Assembly (NCBI GenBank): GCA_002353825.1
Contig: DEKJ01000041.1
Coordinates: 1-35,712 of the forward strand
Reading direction: 5' to 3'
Source of the DNA: Prevotella sp. UBA2725
GTDB taxonomy: Bacteria; Bacteroidota; Bacteroidia; Bacteroidales; Bacteroidaceae
Length of the DNA stretch: 35,712 nucleotides
Made by a program: the position numbers and the translations under genes. Under the pieces are notes generated by a model that saw nothing but the letters and a program-made list of their open reading frames with translations, did not search any database and was not told the DNA's origin. Positions 23,761-31,090 of the stretch are shown piece after piece. The stretch's first letter is position 1. Each line of letters starts with the position of its first letter.

Positions 23761-24906
23761 ATGACCATGACGACACAGAAAGTTCCTTTCCAATTCGGCA
23801 CACTTGCCACACGCGACAACTTCATTGACCGTGTGGAGGACAGAGCAACACTGAAGCAATTGCTCTATTCCCATGTCAATACCATGCTGGTCTCTCCACG
23901 TCGTTGGGGGAAATCATCGTTGGTAAAAGTTGCCATGGCAGAACTCCAAGAAGAACACAAGGAAGTGCATGTCTGCTATATCGATGCCTTCAGCATCTCT
24001 TCCGAGGCTGAGTTCTATCGAGTGTTTGCCAGTCAGGTTATAGCCTGTTCTTCGAGTAAGATTGACCGTTGGATTGCTGACGCCAAGAAGTTTCTCACGG
24101 GTGTCGTCCCGCAGATTGTTGTCAACGACCAAGTAAACAACTTTATGGCCTTTGACCTCAAATATGTTCCCGAAGAACAAGACAAACTGACGATCCTGCA
24201 ACTTCCGGAGACACTGGCAAAGGACAAGGGCATCAATATCATCGTCTGTATTGATGAGTTTCAACAACTCGCCCTCCTTCCCGAGTATAAAGACATGGAA
24301 GGGAAGATGCGTACCGTATGGCAGCAGCAAGAGTTGACCACCTACTGTCTCTACGGCAGCAAGCGACACATGATGATGAACATCTTCAACAACTCCAATA
24401 GCCCGTTCTATCGTTTTGGTCAGGTCATCTTTCTTCAGAAGATAAAGAAAGAAGATTGGGTCCCGTTCATCACCTCCCGTTTTGCAGATACCGGGAAGCA
24501 CATCAGCGAAGCTTTGGCAGGAAAGATATGCGACACCGTCAAATGCCATTCCTGGTACCTGCAACAGCTATGCTATTTCACGTGGTCATTCACGAAAGAT
24601 GAAGCCACCGAAGACATCTGCAAGCGCGCTTTCGAGCAAGTTCTGAATATCAACACGCCCATGTTCCAAAGTGATACCGATAGCCTCTCTGCAAGTCAAA
24701 AAGAACTGCTGAAAGCTATCTGCAATGGCGAACGGCAACTGACATCAGAAGAGACGAAACGCAAATATAATCTCGGCAATCCCAATACCATCTCGCGAAA
24801 CAAGCGTACGCTGCAAGACAAGGATATCATAGAGAACGAACATGACCGGTGGACGTTCGTCGACCCCGTCTATGAACAGTGGTACCGGCAAACATTTTTA
24901 GTCTAA
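23761..24906 (+). CDS. AAA/STAND-like ATPase
   Basis: 381 residues from ATG 23761 (ATG 23767 is also possible). Walker A LVSPRRWGKSS (about 43-53), Walker B IIVCIDEFQQL (about 160-170), sensor-like LYGSKRHMM, then a C-terminal winged helix (QKELLKAICNGERQLTSEE, WTFVDPVYEQWYR). This is the archaeal-ATPase/AAA_14-type family that is multi-copy in Bacteroidales. Members are linked to defence or stress but their substrates are not known. It has its own operator pair. No catalytic partner is cotranscribed. Confidence 0.85.
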   Translation: MTMTTQKVPFQFGTLATRDNFIDRVEDRATLKQLLYSHVNTMLVSPRRWGKSSLVKVAMAELQEEHKEVHVCYIDAFSISSEAEFYRVFASQVIACSSSKIDRWIADAKKFLTGVVPQIVVNDQVNNFMAFDLKYVPEEQDKLTILQLPETLAKDKGINIIVCIDEFQQLALLPEYKDMEGKMRTVWQQQELTTYCLYGSKRHMMMNIFNNSNSPFYRFGQVIFLQKIKKEDWVPFITSRFADTGKHISEALAGKICDTVKCHSWYLQQLCYFTWSFTKDEATEDICKRAFEQVLNINTPMFQSDTDSLSASQKELLKAICNGERQLTSEETKRKYNLGNPNTISRNKRTLQDKDIIENEHDRWTFVDPVYEQWYRQTFLV

Positions 24907-25007
24907 GACCCAATCATTGGTTCTCATTGTTCTCATCTACGGTTAATATTTACATCAGACAACACGGACAGACACAGACAGAAATGAGAGCGCGGCTTCT
25001 TCCCAAT

Positions 25008-25081
25008 GTTGTCTCAGTTGTAAATGTTGTCTCAGTTGTTGGAGAATCCGACAACTATAACAACTGGAACAACTATGAAAC
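25008..25081. repeat. Foldback array of 9-base units, copy 1
   Basis: Left arm: four units GTTGT+4 at 25008, 25017, 25026 and 25035. Centre GAATCC. Right arm: units ACAAC+4 at 25051, 25060 and 25069, with a degenerate end. The arms are inverted complements, so the stretch folds on itself. It lies between the ATPase and the rhomboid gene ends. Confidence 0.85.
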
Positions 25082-25098
25082 TTTATCTATTTTTATCT

Positions 25099-25176
25099 GT
25101 TGTATTGGTTGTTGATGTTGTCCACGTTGTTGAGAATATACCGACAACTTTTCACAACCAACACAATTTTGACAAC
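25099..25176. repeat. Foldback array of 9-base units, copy 2, probably also a terminator
   Basis: GTTGT units at 25099, 25108, 25117 and 25126; ACAAC-type units at 25144, 25154, 25163 (ACAAT) and 25172. It is followed by CCCTTTTTATTTTT, so it can end transcription of the ATPase gene. It lies just past the rhomboid stop on the other strand. Confidence 0.85.
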
Positions 25177-25187
25177 CCTTTTTATTT

Positions 25188-26708
25188 TTAATCTCTGCCA
25201 ACTGAGCAGATCCTCTGCACCACCATGATCACGACGCCACATACGATGCCGGCGATGAAGCCACCGACATGACCTGCCATGCTGATGCCATGACCAAAAC
25301 TTAAGAAGAAGTTGATGGCACAGAGGCCACCCACGATGTAAACGGTAGTCATACCGACAGGCTTGTCCTCAAGAAACCGGATGGCTTCAATCGTCAGGCA
25401 GGTACCCATCATGCCAAAGATGCCACCACTCGCCCCCACCGTGTATCCGTATGAGAAGATAAGGACAGAGATGCCGGAAAGGACTGACGTAATCAAGAAG
25501 ACAACCACCGTCCGCCACGGGCCAATCTGCCCAAGCATGAAGATACTCACGATGTAGAACGTGAAAAGATTGCCGATGAGATGGAAGAAGCTCCCATGAA
25601 GGAAACCAAAGGTGAGGACTCGCCACCACTGCGGGTCATAATAGAAATGAATAGTATCCAACGCACCCAACCGATAGAGCAGTTCTCTGTCGGGCCGATC
25701 GCTGTTTAAGCCGTAAAGCAGTTCGATGATGTAGATCACGATCCAGCTGACGCCCAAGATAACAAGCGGATAGGTCACTTTCAACCAAGGCAGCGTGTCT
25801 TTGAGATCCTCCTTCGATTTCTCGAGTCGTTTCTTTCTAGGACTCACTGGCTGCGTCCAGGCAAAGAGGAATATCAGCAAGGTGACAACAACATAAGAAG
25901 CAAAAGGAGCTCCTACAAGGAATCCTATCTCGGACCATGCATCGGGAGCCTCATCATCGTGACATATCCTTAGGAAGGTCAGTTCACTTCCTTTCTTATG
26001 CTTAACCTGGTGGGTAGCGCTGGCAGCATATAGCATCCCATTCTCTATATCCGTCTTCTTCTCCAAATAATAATAGCTGAGCGACAACGCCTGCTGATAG
26101 TTCGTTTCAAGTTCCGACGCCACCTCATCTTCCGCCTTCTCCCAATCTTTCTCGTCTCCAAATGTATAGTTGGCAGACTCACTGCTCACCACAAGGAGGA
26201 AAGTGTTGTCCAATCCTTTGATGGGGATGACAAGGTTACCGTCGAACTCGATGTCCGTATGGTGTCGGCGATGCACAAAAGAATGATCGATAAACCTTCC
26301 AACCTTTGTCGTATCAAGGTCTAACTGGTCAACCCGGAAGAAGATGTAATCCCTCACATCCTCCTGCGTGAGGCTCGACACCTCGTGCACATCGTTTGTC
26401 AGGACCGTATAGCACCGCGGCAATTCCATAAAAGAGAAGAGAAGGATCACCCATGCCAAGAAATAGATAAAGTCGCGCGTCTTGTCACGGGTGATGATAG
26501 ACACTTGTCGGCGGACAATGAAGTAGAAGCCAAGAAGACAGACTCCAGAAAGCAGTGCCACAACCACAAAACCGGTATTGAGGTAGGTTCCTGCGATCTC
26601 CCCCACTATCCCCGCCAAGAAGCAGAAAGGGATCAGGGTTCCAACCGTTATTGCCCATGCTTTCAATCTCTCCTCCCGGGAAGCCCCACCTTGTCGTTGT
26701 CGTGCCAT
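25188..26708 (-). CDS. Rhomboid-family intramembrane serine protease with long N-terminal domain
   Basis: 506 residues. The C-terminal half is a rhomboid: FGFLHGSFFHLIGNLFTFY (with oxyanion-type His/Asn), VGASGGIFGMM (Ser about 427) and MAGHVGGF (His about 480). It cleaves membrane segments of client proteins. The first 270 residues contain three membrane helices and an extracytoplasmic loop of about 165 residues (VSSLTQEDVRDYIFFRVDQL ... QALSLSYYYLEKKTDI), not part of the standard rhomboid core. Substrates are unknown. The -7 box is at 26749-26756. Confidence 0.9.
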   Translation of the reverse strand: MARQRQGGASREERLKAWAITVGTLIPFCFLAGIVGEIAGTYLNTGFVVVALLSGVCLLGFYFIVRRQVSIITRDKTRDFIYFLAWVILLFSFMELPRCYTVLTNDVHEVSSLTQEDVRDYIFFRVDQLDLDTTKVGRFIDHSFVHRRHHTDIEFDGNLVIPIKGLDNTFLLVVSSESANYTFGDEKDWEKAEDEVASELETNYQQALSLSYYYLEKKTDIENGMLYAASATHQVKHKKGSELTFLRICHDDEAPDAWSEIGFLVGAPFASYVVVTLLIFLFAWTQPVSPRKKRLEKSKEDLKDTLPWLKVTYPLVILGVSWIVIYIIELLYGLNSDRPDRELLYRLGALDTIHFYYDPQWWRVLTFGFLHGSFFHLIGNLFTFYIVSIFMLGQIGPWRTVVVFLITSVLSGISVLIFSYGYTVGASGGIFGMMGTCLTIEAIRFLEDKPVGMTTVYIVGGLCAINFFLSFGHGISMAGHVGGFIAGIVCGVVIMVVQRICSVGRD

Positions 26709-26748
26709 TGTTTCGTATATATAGACTGTACTGTTCTTTTTCTGCTTG

Positions 26749-26756
26749 CAAAATTA
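26749..26756 (-). promoter_or_regulatory. -7 box of the rhomboid gene
   Basis: Minus-strand TAATTTTG, about 40 bases upstream of the start codon. Confidence 0.6.
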
Positions 26757-26812
26757 ATAAAAATATGATTTATACCACAAAATATAATAAATGAAAACGC
26801 ACCCTCTTCGAT

Positions 26813-26887
26813 GTTGTCCCAGTTGTATATGTTGTCATAGTTGTAGGAGATTCCGACAACAATGACAACTGGTACAACTATGACAAC
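26813..26887. repeat. Foldback array of 9-base units, copy 3
   Basis: GTTGT units at 26813, 26822, 26831 and 26840; centre GATTCC; ACAAC units at 26856, 26865, 26874 and 26883, all with period 9. It lies upstream of the rhomboid promoter, so the arrays bracket that gene. Confidence 0.88.
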
Positions 26888-27002
26888 GACTACGCTATTC
26901 GCTACATAGGGAGTTTGAAACATTAATTTCCATCAATGCACATTAATTTACGACAATTATTACAACCTGTAGATTTAAATCTGATCCTTTTTGTTTGTGG
27001 CA

Positions 27003-27288
27003 GTGCCTCGGAGAGGCACAATCTTCCATAACCCCAGACTAAAGGAGCGATAGCGACTGCAGTCTGGGGATTTTAGACCGTGCTCTGATACATGACTTCC
27101 AGCCTCGGGGAGGCTGAATGTGCCTTGGCGCGCTATGTTGACAAAACTATCTAAAAACATTGCGCACTGTCGTGCAGTCTGCCTCTCCGAGGCAGGAATT
27201 CAGCCGAATAAGCCCTCATATCACACCCCAGTCTGCGTCGCTGCACTCCTTAGACTGGGGTTATGTAAAATTCAGCCTCTCCGAGGCT
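27003..27288. repeat. Cluster of palindromic intergenic repeats
   Basis: Four short dyads of the form nnCCTC-3-GAGGnn (27003-27019, 27101-27115, 27181-27193, 27274-27288) surround two larger hairpins: CCCCAGACT/AGTCTGGGG (27032-27069) and CCCCAGTCT/AGACTGGGG (27226-27260). The loops of the large ones share AAGGAG..CAGCGAC, in opposite orientation. Related copies are at the right edge of the window. The region 26890-27580 has no gene I support. Confidence 0.85.
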
Positions 27289-27397
27289 GTCAACCTCGTA
27301 ATAGAAATAGAAACTTACCATCTGTGTTAATCCTCAAATCTGTGGCCAATCCCCCTAACCACAGATTTCACAGATTTCCACGAACACCATTCCCATC

Positions 27398-27480
27398 GCG
27401 ACACGGCCGAGGCGGAAACGCGACACGGCCGAGGCGGAAACGCGACACAATTGAGACGGAAACGCGACACAATTGAGGCG
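27398..27480. repeat. 22-bp tandem repeat, four units
   Basis: Units at 27398, 27420, 27442 and 27464. The first two read GCGACACGGCCGAGGCGGAAAC minus nothing in 22 bases; the last two replace GGCC by AATT (GCGACACAATTGAG.CG). It lies about 35 bases upstream of the -33 element of the HU-like gene. Confidence 0.85.
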
Positions 27481-27512
27481 CGATGAGATAACCGCCGTGA
27501 TGCCCCCAATGA

Positions 27513-27544
27513 TTTGGTCATTTGGGAAACATTGTGTACCTTTG
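27513..27544 (+). promoter_or_regulatory. Promoter of the HU-like gene
   Basis: TTTG at 27513-27516 and TACCTTTG at 27537-27544, spaced 20 bases, fit the -33/-7 Bacteroidetes pattern. The start codon is at 27581. Confidence 0.7.
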
Positions 27545-27580
27545 CTGCCACTGAAAACAAATCTCTTAACACTAAACATT

Positions 27581-28174
27581 ATGGAAGTAAAGTTTGAAAT
27601 TGGAACACTCAACAACGCACAAGGCAAGGGCAACCAGCGGAAGTTCATCCGCCTTCAGCAGGAGGAGCCGATGACGGACGACGAACTGGCGTCAGCCATC
27701 GAGCACGAGTGCACACTGAGCCGTGCCGACATCAAGGCTGTCTTCGAGGCTTTGCGCTATCATGTTGCAGGCTCGCTGAGCAGCGGCCGCCGGTTCCACC
27801 TCCCCAAGCTCGGCTATTTCTCCCTCGCAGCAGCTATGAACAACCCCGAGCAGAAGAAGATCACGGGCAGGGACATCTTCCTCCGCGGCATCCATTTTCA
27901 ACCAGAGGACGGCCTGCTGAGCGACCTCCGCCAGGACGTCAGCTTCACGCAAGCCAAATACGCCGCTAAGTCTGTTATCTATCTTCCCGACGAGCTCTGG
28001 GCAAAGGTCTCCGGCTATCTCTCCACCCACCGTTACCTCACCTGCCGCATCATGCGCAGCGAGTTCGGGCTCAGTGAGCGAAAGGCGCGCGAGTGGCTCG
28101 CCACGTTCGTCCGGCAGGGCCGCCTCACGAAGGAAGGCACGGCGCACCGACCGCTGTACTTCCTGACACAATGA
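27581..28174 (+). CDS. HU-like DNA-binding protein with C-terminal wing/HTH segment
   Basis: 197 residues from ATG 27581; the longer frame begins within the repeats upstream of the promoter. Residues about 1-125 resemble the Bacteroidetes HU-HIG domain (MEVKFEIGTLNNAQGKGNQR start, then LASAIEHECTLSRADIKAVF and GRRFHLPKLGYFSLAA). The C-terminal 70 residues (YLTCRIMRSEFGLSERKARE, WLATFVRQGRLTK) look like a separate DNA-binding helix-turn-helix. Nucleoid-associated or regulatory role is inferred. A hairpin at 28180 follows the gene. Confidence 0.85.
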   Translation: MEVKFEIGTLNNAQGKGNQRKFIRLQQEEPMTDDELASAIEHECTLSRADIKAVFEALRYHVAGSLSSGRRFHLPKLGYFSLAAAMNNPEQKKITGRDIFLRGIHFQPEDGLLSDLRQDVSFTQAKYAAKSVIYLPDELWAKVSGYLSTHRYLTCRIMRSEFGLSERKAREWLATFVRQGRLTKEGTAHRPLYFLTQ

Positions 28175-28179
28175 TTATT

Positions 28180-28203
28180 TAGGGTACTCACAAGGGTACC
28201 CTA
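28180..28203 (+). terminator. Hairpin after the HU-like gene
   Basis: TAGGGTAC pairs with GTACCCTA. It lacks a T tract, so termination is uncertain. Confidence 0.5.
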
Positions 28204-28242
28204 CAACAAAGCTATTAGCAATACTTCTTTAGACAGATAAAT

Positions 28243-28851
28243 TCAGATAATCGATGTATGCAAAAGATCAAGGAACATAAATCTTGTATGTAATCCTTCA
28301 GAACTTATTTGGGTAGCTTCCTTCTCCGCTTCCTCTGTTGCATAAAGATATTTAAAACCATTGAATTCATAGAATGCCAGCACCTCTGGCTTGTTATAGG
28401 CGTCAACAACCAAGAAACGGCAACCGGTCTTATTGTCTTCGTCTAAGAACCACAACTTTATATAATTGACGATCTGCCGACCGACCTTTAATCCTTTTCC
28501 TTGATAACTCTTATTTACCCCCAATCTGCCAATCAGAACAGCAGGGTAAGTACGGAGGTGTTTTAACCCTGGAACCTTTCGCTGTACCTTGTTAGTTGAG
28601 CTTTTCGGAATAAACGTCGTTTTTATGCTATCATTCGAGACAGTAAAGAATGCTACTATTTCTGAGCGTTGAGTATCGTTGCTCAAAAGAACATATGTCT
28701 TTCCGAGATGTTCTTTTGCATATGGCAAAGCATGATTATGAAAGAAGTCGTCAAGGTCTTCATCTCCACAAGAGAAATCCAGTGAGATTATCTCTTGGTT
28801 AAGTGGAAGAAGAGTACAACTTTTAGTTATGTCAAAGGAGTAATCACCCAT
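28243..28851 (-). CDS. GNAT acetyltransferase, probable toxin of a toxin-antitoxin pair
   Basis: 202 residues with a GNAT fold. The acetyl-CoA loop is RLGVNKSYQGKGLKVGRQIV (about 109-128), preceded by a strand and followed by FLVVDAYNKPEVLAFYEFNGF. The N-terminal segment (LDFSCGDEDLDDFFHNHALPYA) is typical of TacT/AtaT-type GNAT toxins, which acetylate aminoacyl-tRNA; a DxxxDxFF start is a hallmark. It begins 6 bases after the small upstream gene. Target is not known here. Confidence 0.8.
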   Translation of the reverse strand: MGDYSFDITKSCTLLPLNQEIISLDFSCGDEDLDDFFHNHALPYAKEHLGKTYVLLSNDTQRSEIVAFFTVSNDSIKTTFIPKSSTNKVQRKVPGLKHLRTYPAVLIGRLGVNKSYQGKGLKVGRQIVNYIKLWFLDEDNKTGCRFLVVDAYNKPEVLAFYEFNGFKYLYATEEAEKEATQISSEGLHTRFMFLDLLHTSII

Positions 28852-28857
28852 TCTTGT

Positions 28858-29028
28858 TTACTTCCTTATGACATATTTCTTAGATCTTTCAGCCATACCT
28901 TTGATGGCTTTAATCATAGATTCAGAGACATGCGTAACAGGGGCATTTTTTACCGACTCTATCATGTCATTAAAGTATTCTGCGTCTTTGCCAGTAAGTA
29001 CAGGTATATTTTTTATTGCTATTGCCAT
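28858..29028 (-). CDS. Probable antitoxin of the GNAT pair (56 aa)
   Basis: The true start is ATG 29028 (MAIAIKNIPVLTGKDAEYF); a longer frame to 29190 crosses the promoter and is not used. The protein is short, with NDMIESVKNAP and a basic C-terminus (MAERSKKYVIRK). The antitoxin-first order, tight spacing and size fit a type II module. The family is unrecognised. A TAACTTTG -7 box is at 29044-29051. Confidence 0.75.
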   Translation of the reverse strand: MAIAIKNIPVLTGKDAEYFNDMIESVKNAPVTHVSESMIKAIKGMAERSKKYVIRK

Positions 29029-29043
29029 ATGATTACTTTTCTG

Positions 29044-29104
29044 CAAAGTTAAGAAAAAGAATTTGATTTCTCCTCGTTTCTTTTTATTTTTTTCCTTATC
29101 TTTG
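29044..29104. promoter_or_regulatory. Divergent promoters of the GNAT pair and the restriction-like operon
   Basis: Minus-strand TAACTTTG at 29044-29051 drives the toxin-antitoxin pair. Plus-strand TATCTTTG at 29097-29104 with TTTG at 29072-29075 (21-base spacer) drives the methyltransferase gene. The two start regions are 46 bases apart. Confidence 0.65.
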
Positions 29105-29125
29105 CAATCTATAATCACTATCGTT

Positions 29126-31090
29126 ATGCCGGAACCGATAGACATACTCCTTCTCGACCACACGACCCGGAAGAACATCTTTTGGGCCACGGACAGCTAT
29201 GCCGACTTAGGCGAAGGCTACCAGTGGCACGATGCCATCACCGCTGCCGCTATCTCGGGCGAGCATGCCGACCTCATCCAGCCGCGTGCCATGAAGAGCC
29301 GCGACGAGCAACAGCGACGCTCCCGGCAGATGGCTGAGGTCTTCACACCCTCCTGGATCGTGGCAAAGATGAACGACGTCATCGACGAGGAATGGGAGGA
29401 ACAATGGTACGTCGGACTGGACGCCGATACCGACAAATCTTGGAAGGATTATGTCGTTGCCACGCGCCTGGAGATCACATGTGGCGAGGCCCCGTTCCTC
29501 ACCTCACGCTACGACACTGTCAGCGGCGCCCCTATCCCACCCGACCATCGCGTCGGTATCCTCGACCGCAAACTGCGGAAGGTCAGTGAGCACTGCACCG
29601 ACGCTGACTGGACGCGCTGGGCGCTCCTCGCCCTCGGCAGCGTCTATGGCTACGAGTGGCAAGGCGACAACCTGCTGTTAGCCCGTCAGGCGCTCCTCGC
29701 CACGTTCAGCGATGCTTACGAGCAGCAGTTCGGTGCTCCCGTGGACAAAGCCCTCCTGCAGCATGCCGCGGAGATCATCTCGTGGAACATCTGGCAGATG
29801 GACGGGCTGAAAGCCGTTGTGCCCGACACGTGCCACGAAGAGCGACACACAAGCAATGACCTCTTCGGAGGTAGTGCCACAACGACCGTGACGCCTTGCC
29901 CCGGTTGTGCTCAGAACAATATTCTGCTGCACAATGGTCTCCGCTGCCGACTCCGTCGTTGGATTTCTTCCGACGACAATCTCAACAACGCACTGCCCGA
30001 TTCCTTCGACTGCCTCTTCACCGACTTTATCACTAAGAAATATAAAACCCATCATAAAACCAAATGGCCTATGAAATTCGACTTCGTCATTGGAAACCCA
30101 CCGTACCAAGAAGACGTCGCTAATGAAGGAGATAGACCCAATCCTTTATACGACAAATTTATTGATGCGACTTATCCAATATCCGATATTGTAGAACTTA
30201 TTCATCCTGCACGCTTTTTATTCAATGCTGGTCAAACATCCAAGAAGTGGAATTCAAAGATGTTAGGAGATAAGCATCTAAAGATACTTGATTATTACGA
30301 AGATGCAACTAAGATATTTCCAAACACACTTATTAAAGGAGGTGTTGTGATAACCTATCACGACAAGAATAAGTCGTACAAACCAATTAAGAAATTTGTA
30401 TCTATCAAAGAAATGAATTCTGTTTTAATTAAAGTACTTGATACCGATTCTCATTTCCTTGATGACATAGTTTCTGCCCGTGGTATGTATCGCTTTTCCG
30501 ATACATTTTATGAGCTTTTTCCTGAAGCAAAAGAGTCAGTTGGTAAGGGTACTGGTAATATGGTTGTCTCAAACATAATGGAATCTTTCCCCAATGCCTT
30601 CTCTGATAATATGGAGAAAGGCTCATATGCAATTTATGGGCGTAAGAATAATAAAAGGGAGATTAAATATATTAATAGAGATTGTATCATAAATAATGAT
30701 TTCATCAATACATATAATGTTGTTATTGCTGAAGCCAATGGCACAGGTAAGTTTGGAGAAGTCTTAAGTTCTCCTTATATCATAAGTCCTGGTGAATTGA
30801 CAACAGACAGTTTTATCAGTATTGGGAAATTAAGCAGTCATGAAGAAGCTAATCATCTATTGTCATACATTAAGACAAAATTTGCACGCTCATTATTAGA
30901 TATTAATAAACCGACACAACATACCGCCCAAAAGGTGTGGTGCGACGTCCCTCTCCAAGACTTCACCTCTTCTTCCGACATCGATTGGAGCAAGAGCGTG
31001 CATGAGATTGACGAGCAACTTTATGACAAGTATGGCTTGACGAAGGAGGAGCGCAACTTCATTGAGACGCATGTAAAGGAGATGGAATGA
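29126..31090 (+). CDS. Eco57I-like N6-adenine DNA methyltransferase
   Basis: 654 residues from ATG 29126; the longer frame starts before the -7 box. Order of motifs: FTPSWIVAKM (about 73-82), the SAM motif LEITCGEAPFL (about 115-125), EIISWNIWQMDG, and the catalytic IGNPPYQ (NPPY at 324-327). The region after NPPY is the expected target-recognition part, ending EERNFIETHVKEME. It methylates adenine in DNA. Bases about 30100-30920 are clearly AT-richer than both flanks. The stop overlaps the next start (ATGA). It is the first gene of a three-gene operon. Confidence 0.9.
   Translation: MPEPIDILLLDHTTRKNIFWATDSYADLGEGYQWHDAITAAAISGEHADLIQPRAMKSRDEQQRRSRQMAEVFTPSWIVAKMNDVIDEEWEEQWYVGLDADTDKSWKDYVVATRLEITCGEAPFLTSRYDTVSGAPIPPDHRVGILDRKLRKVSEHCTDADWTRWALLALGSVYGYEWQGDNLLLARQALLATFSDAYEQQFGAPVDKALLQHAAEIISWNIWQMDGLKAVVPDTCHEERHTSNDLFGGSATTTVTPCPGCAQNNILLHNGLRCRLRRWISSDDNLNNALPDSFDCLFTDFITKKYKTHHKTKWPMKFDFVIGNPPYQEDVANEGDRPNPLYDKFIDATYPISDIVELIHPARFLFNAGQTSKKWNSKMLGDKHLKILDYYEDATKIFPNTLIKGGVVITYHDKNKSYKPIKKFVSIKEMNSVLIKVLDTDSHFLDDIVSARGMYRFSDTFYELFPEAKESVGKGTGNMVVSNIMESFPNAFSDNMEKGSYAIYGRKNNKREIKYINRDCIINNDFINTYNVVIAEANGTGKFGEVLSSPYIISPGELTTDSFISIGKLSSHEEANHLLSYIKTKFARSLLDINKPTQHTAQKVWCDVPLQDFTSSSDIDWSKSVHEIDEQLYDKYGLTKEERNFIETHVKEME

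Noticed and set aside
25008..25176. CRISPR or simple microsatellite
   Set aside because: Arms are inverted, units are 9 bases with variable positions, and there are no spacers; described as a foldback array instead.
27398..27480. CRISPR array
   Set aside because: The units are directly adjacent with no spacers, and no cas genes are present.
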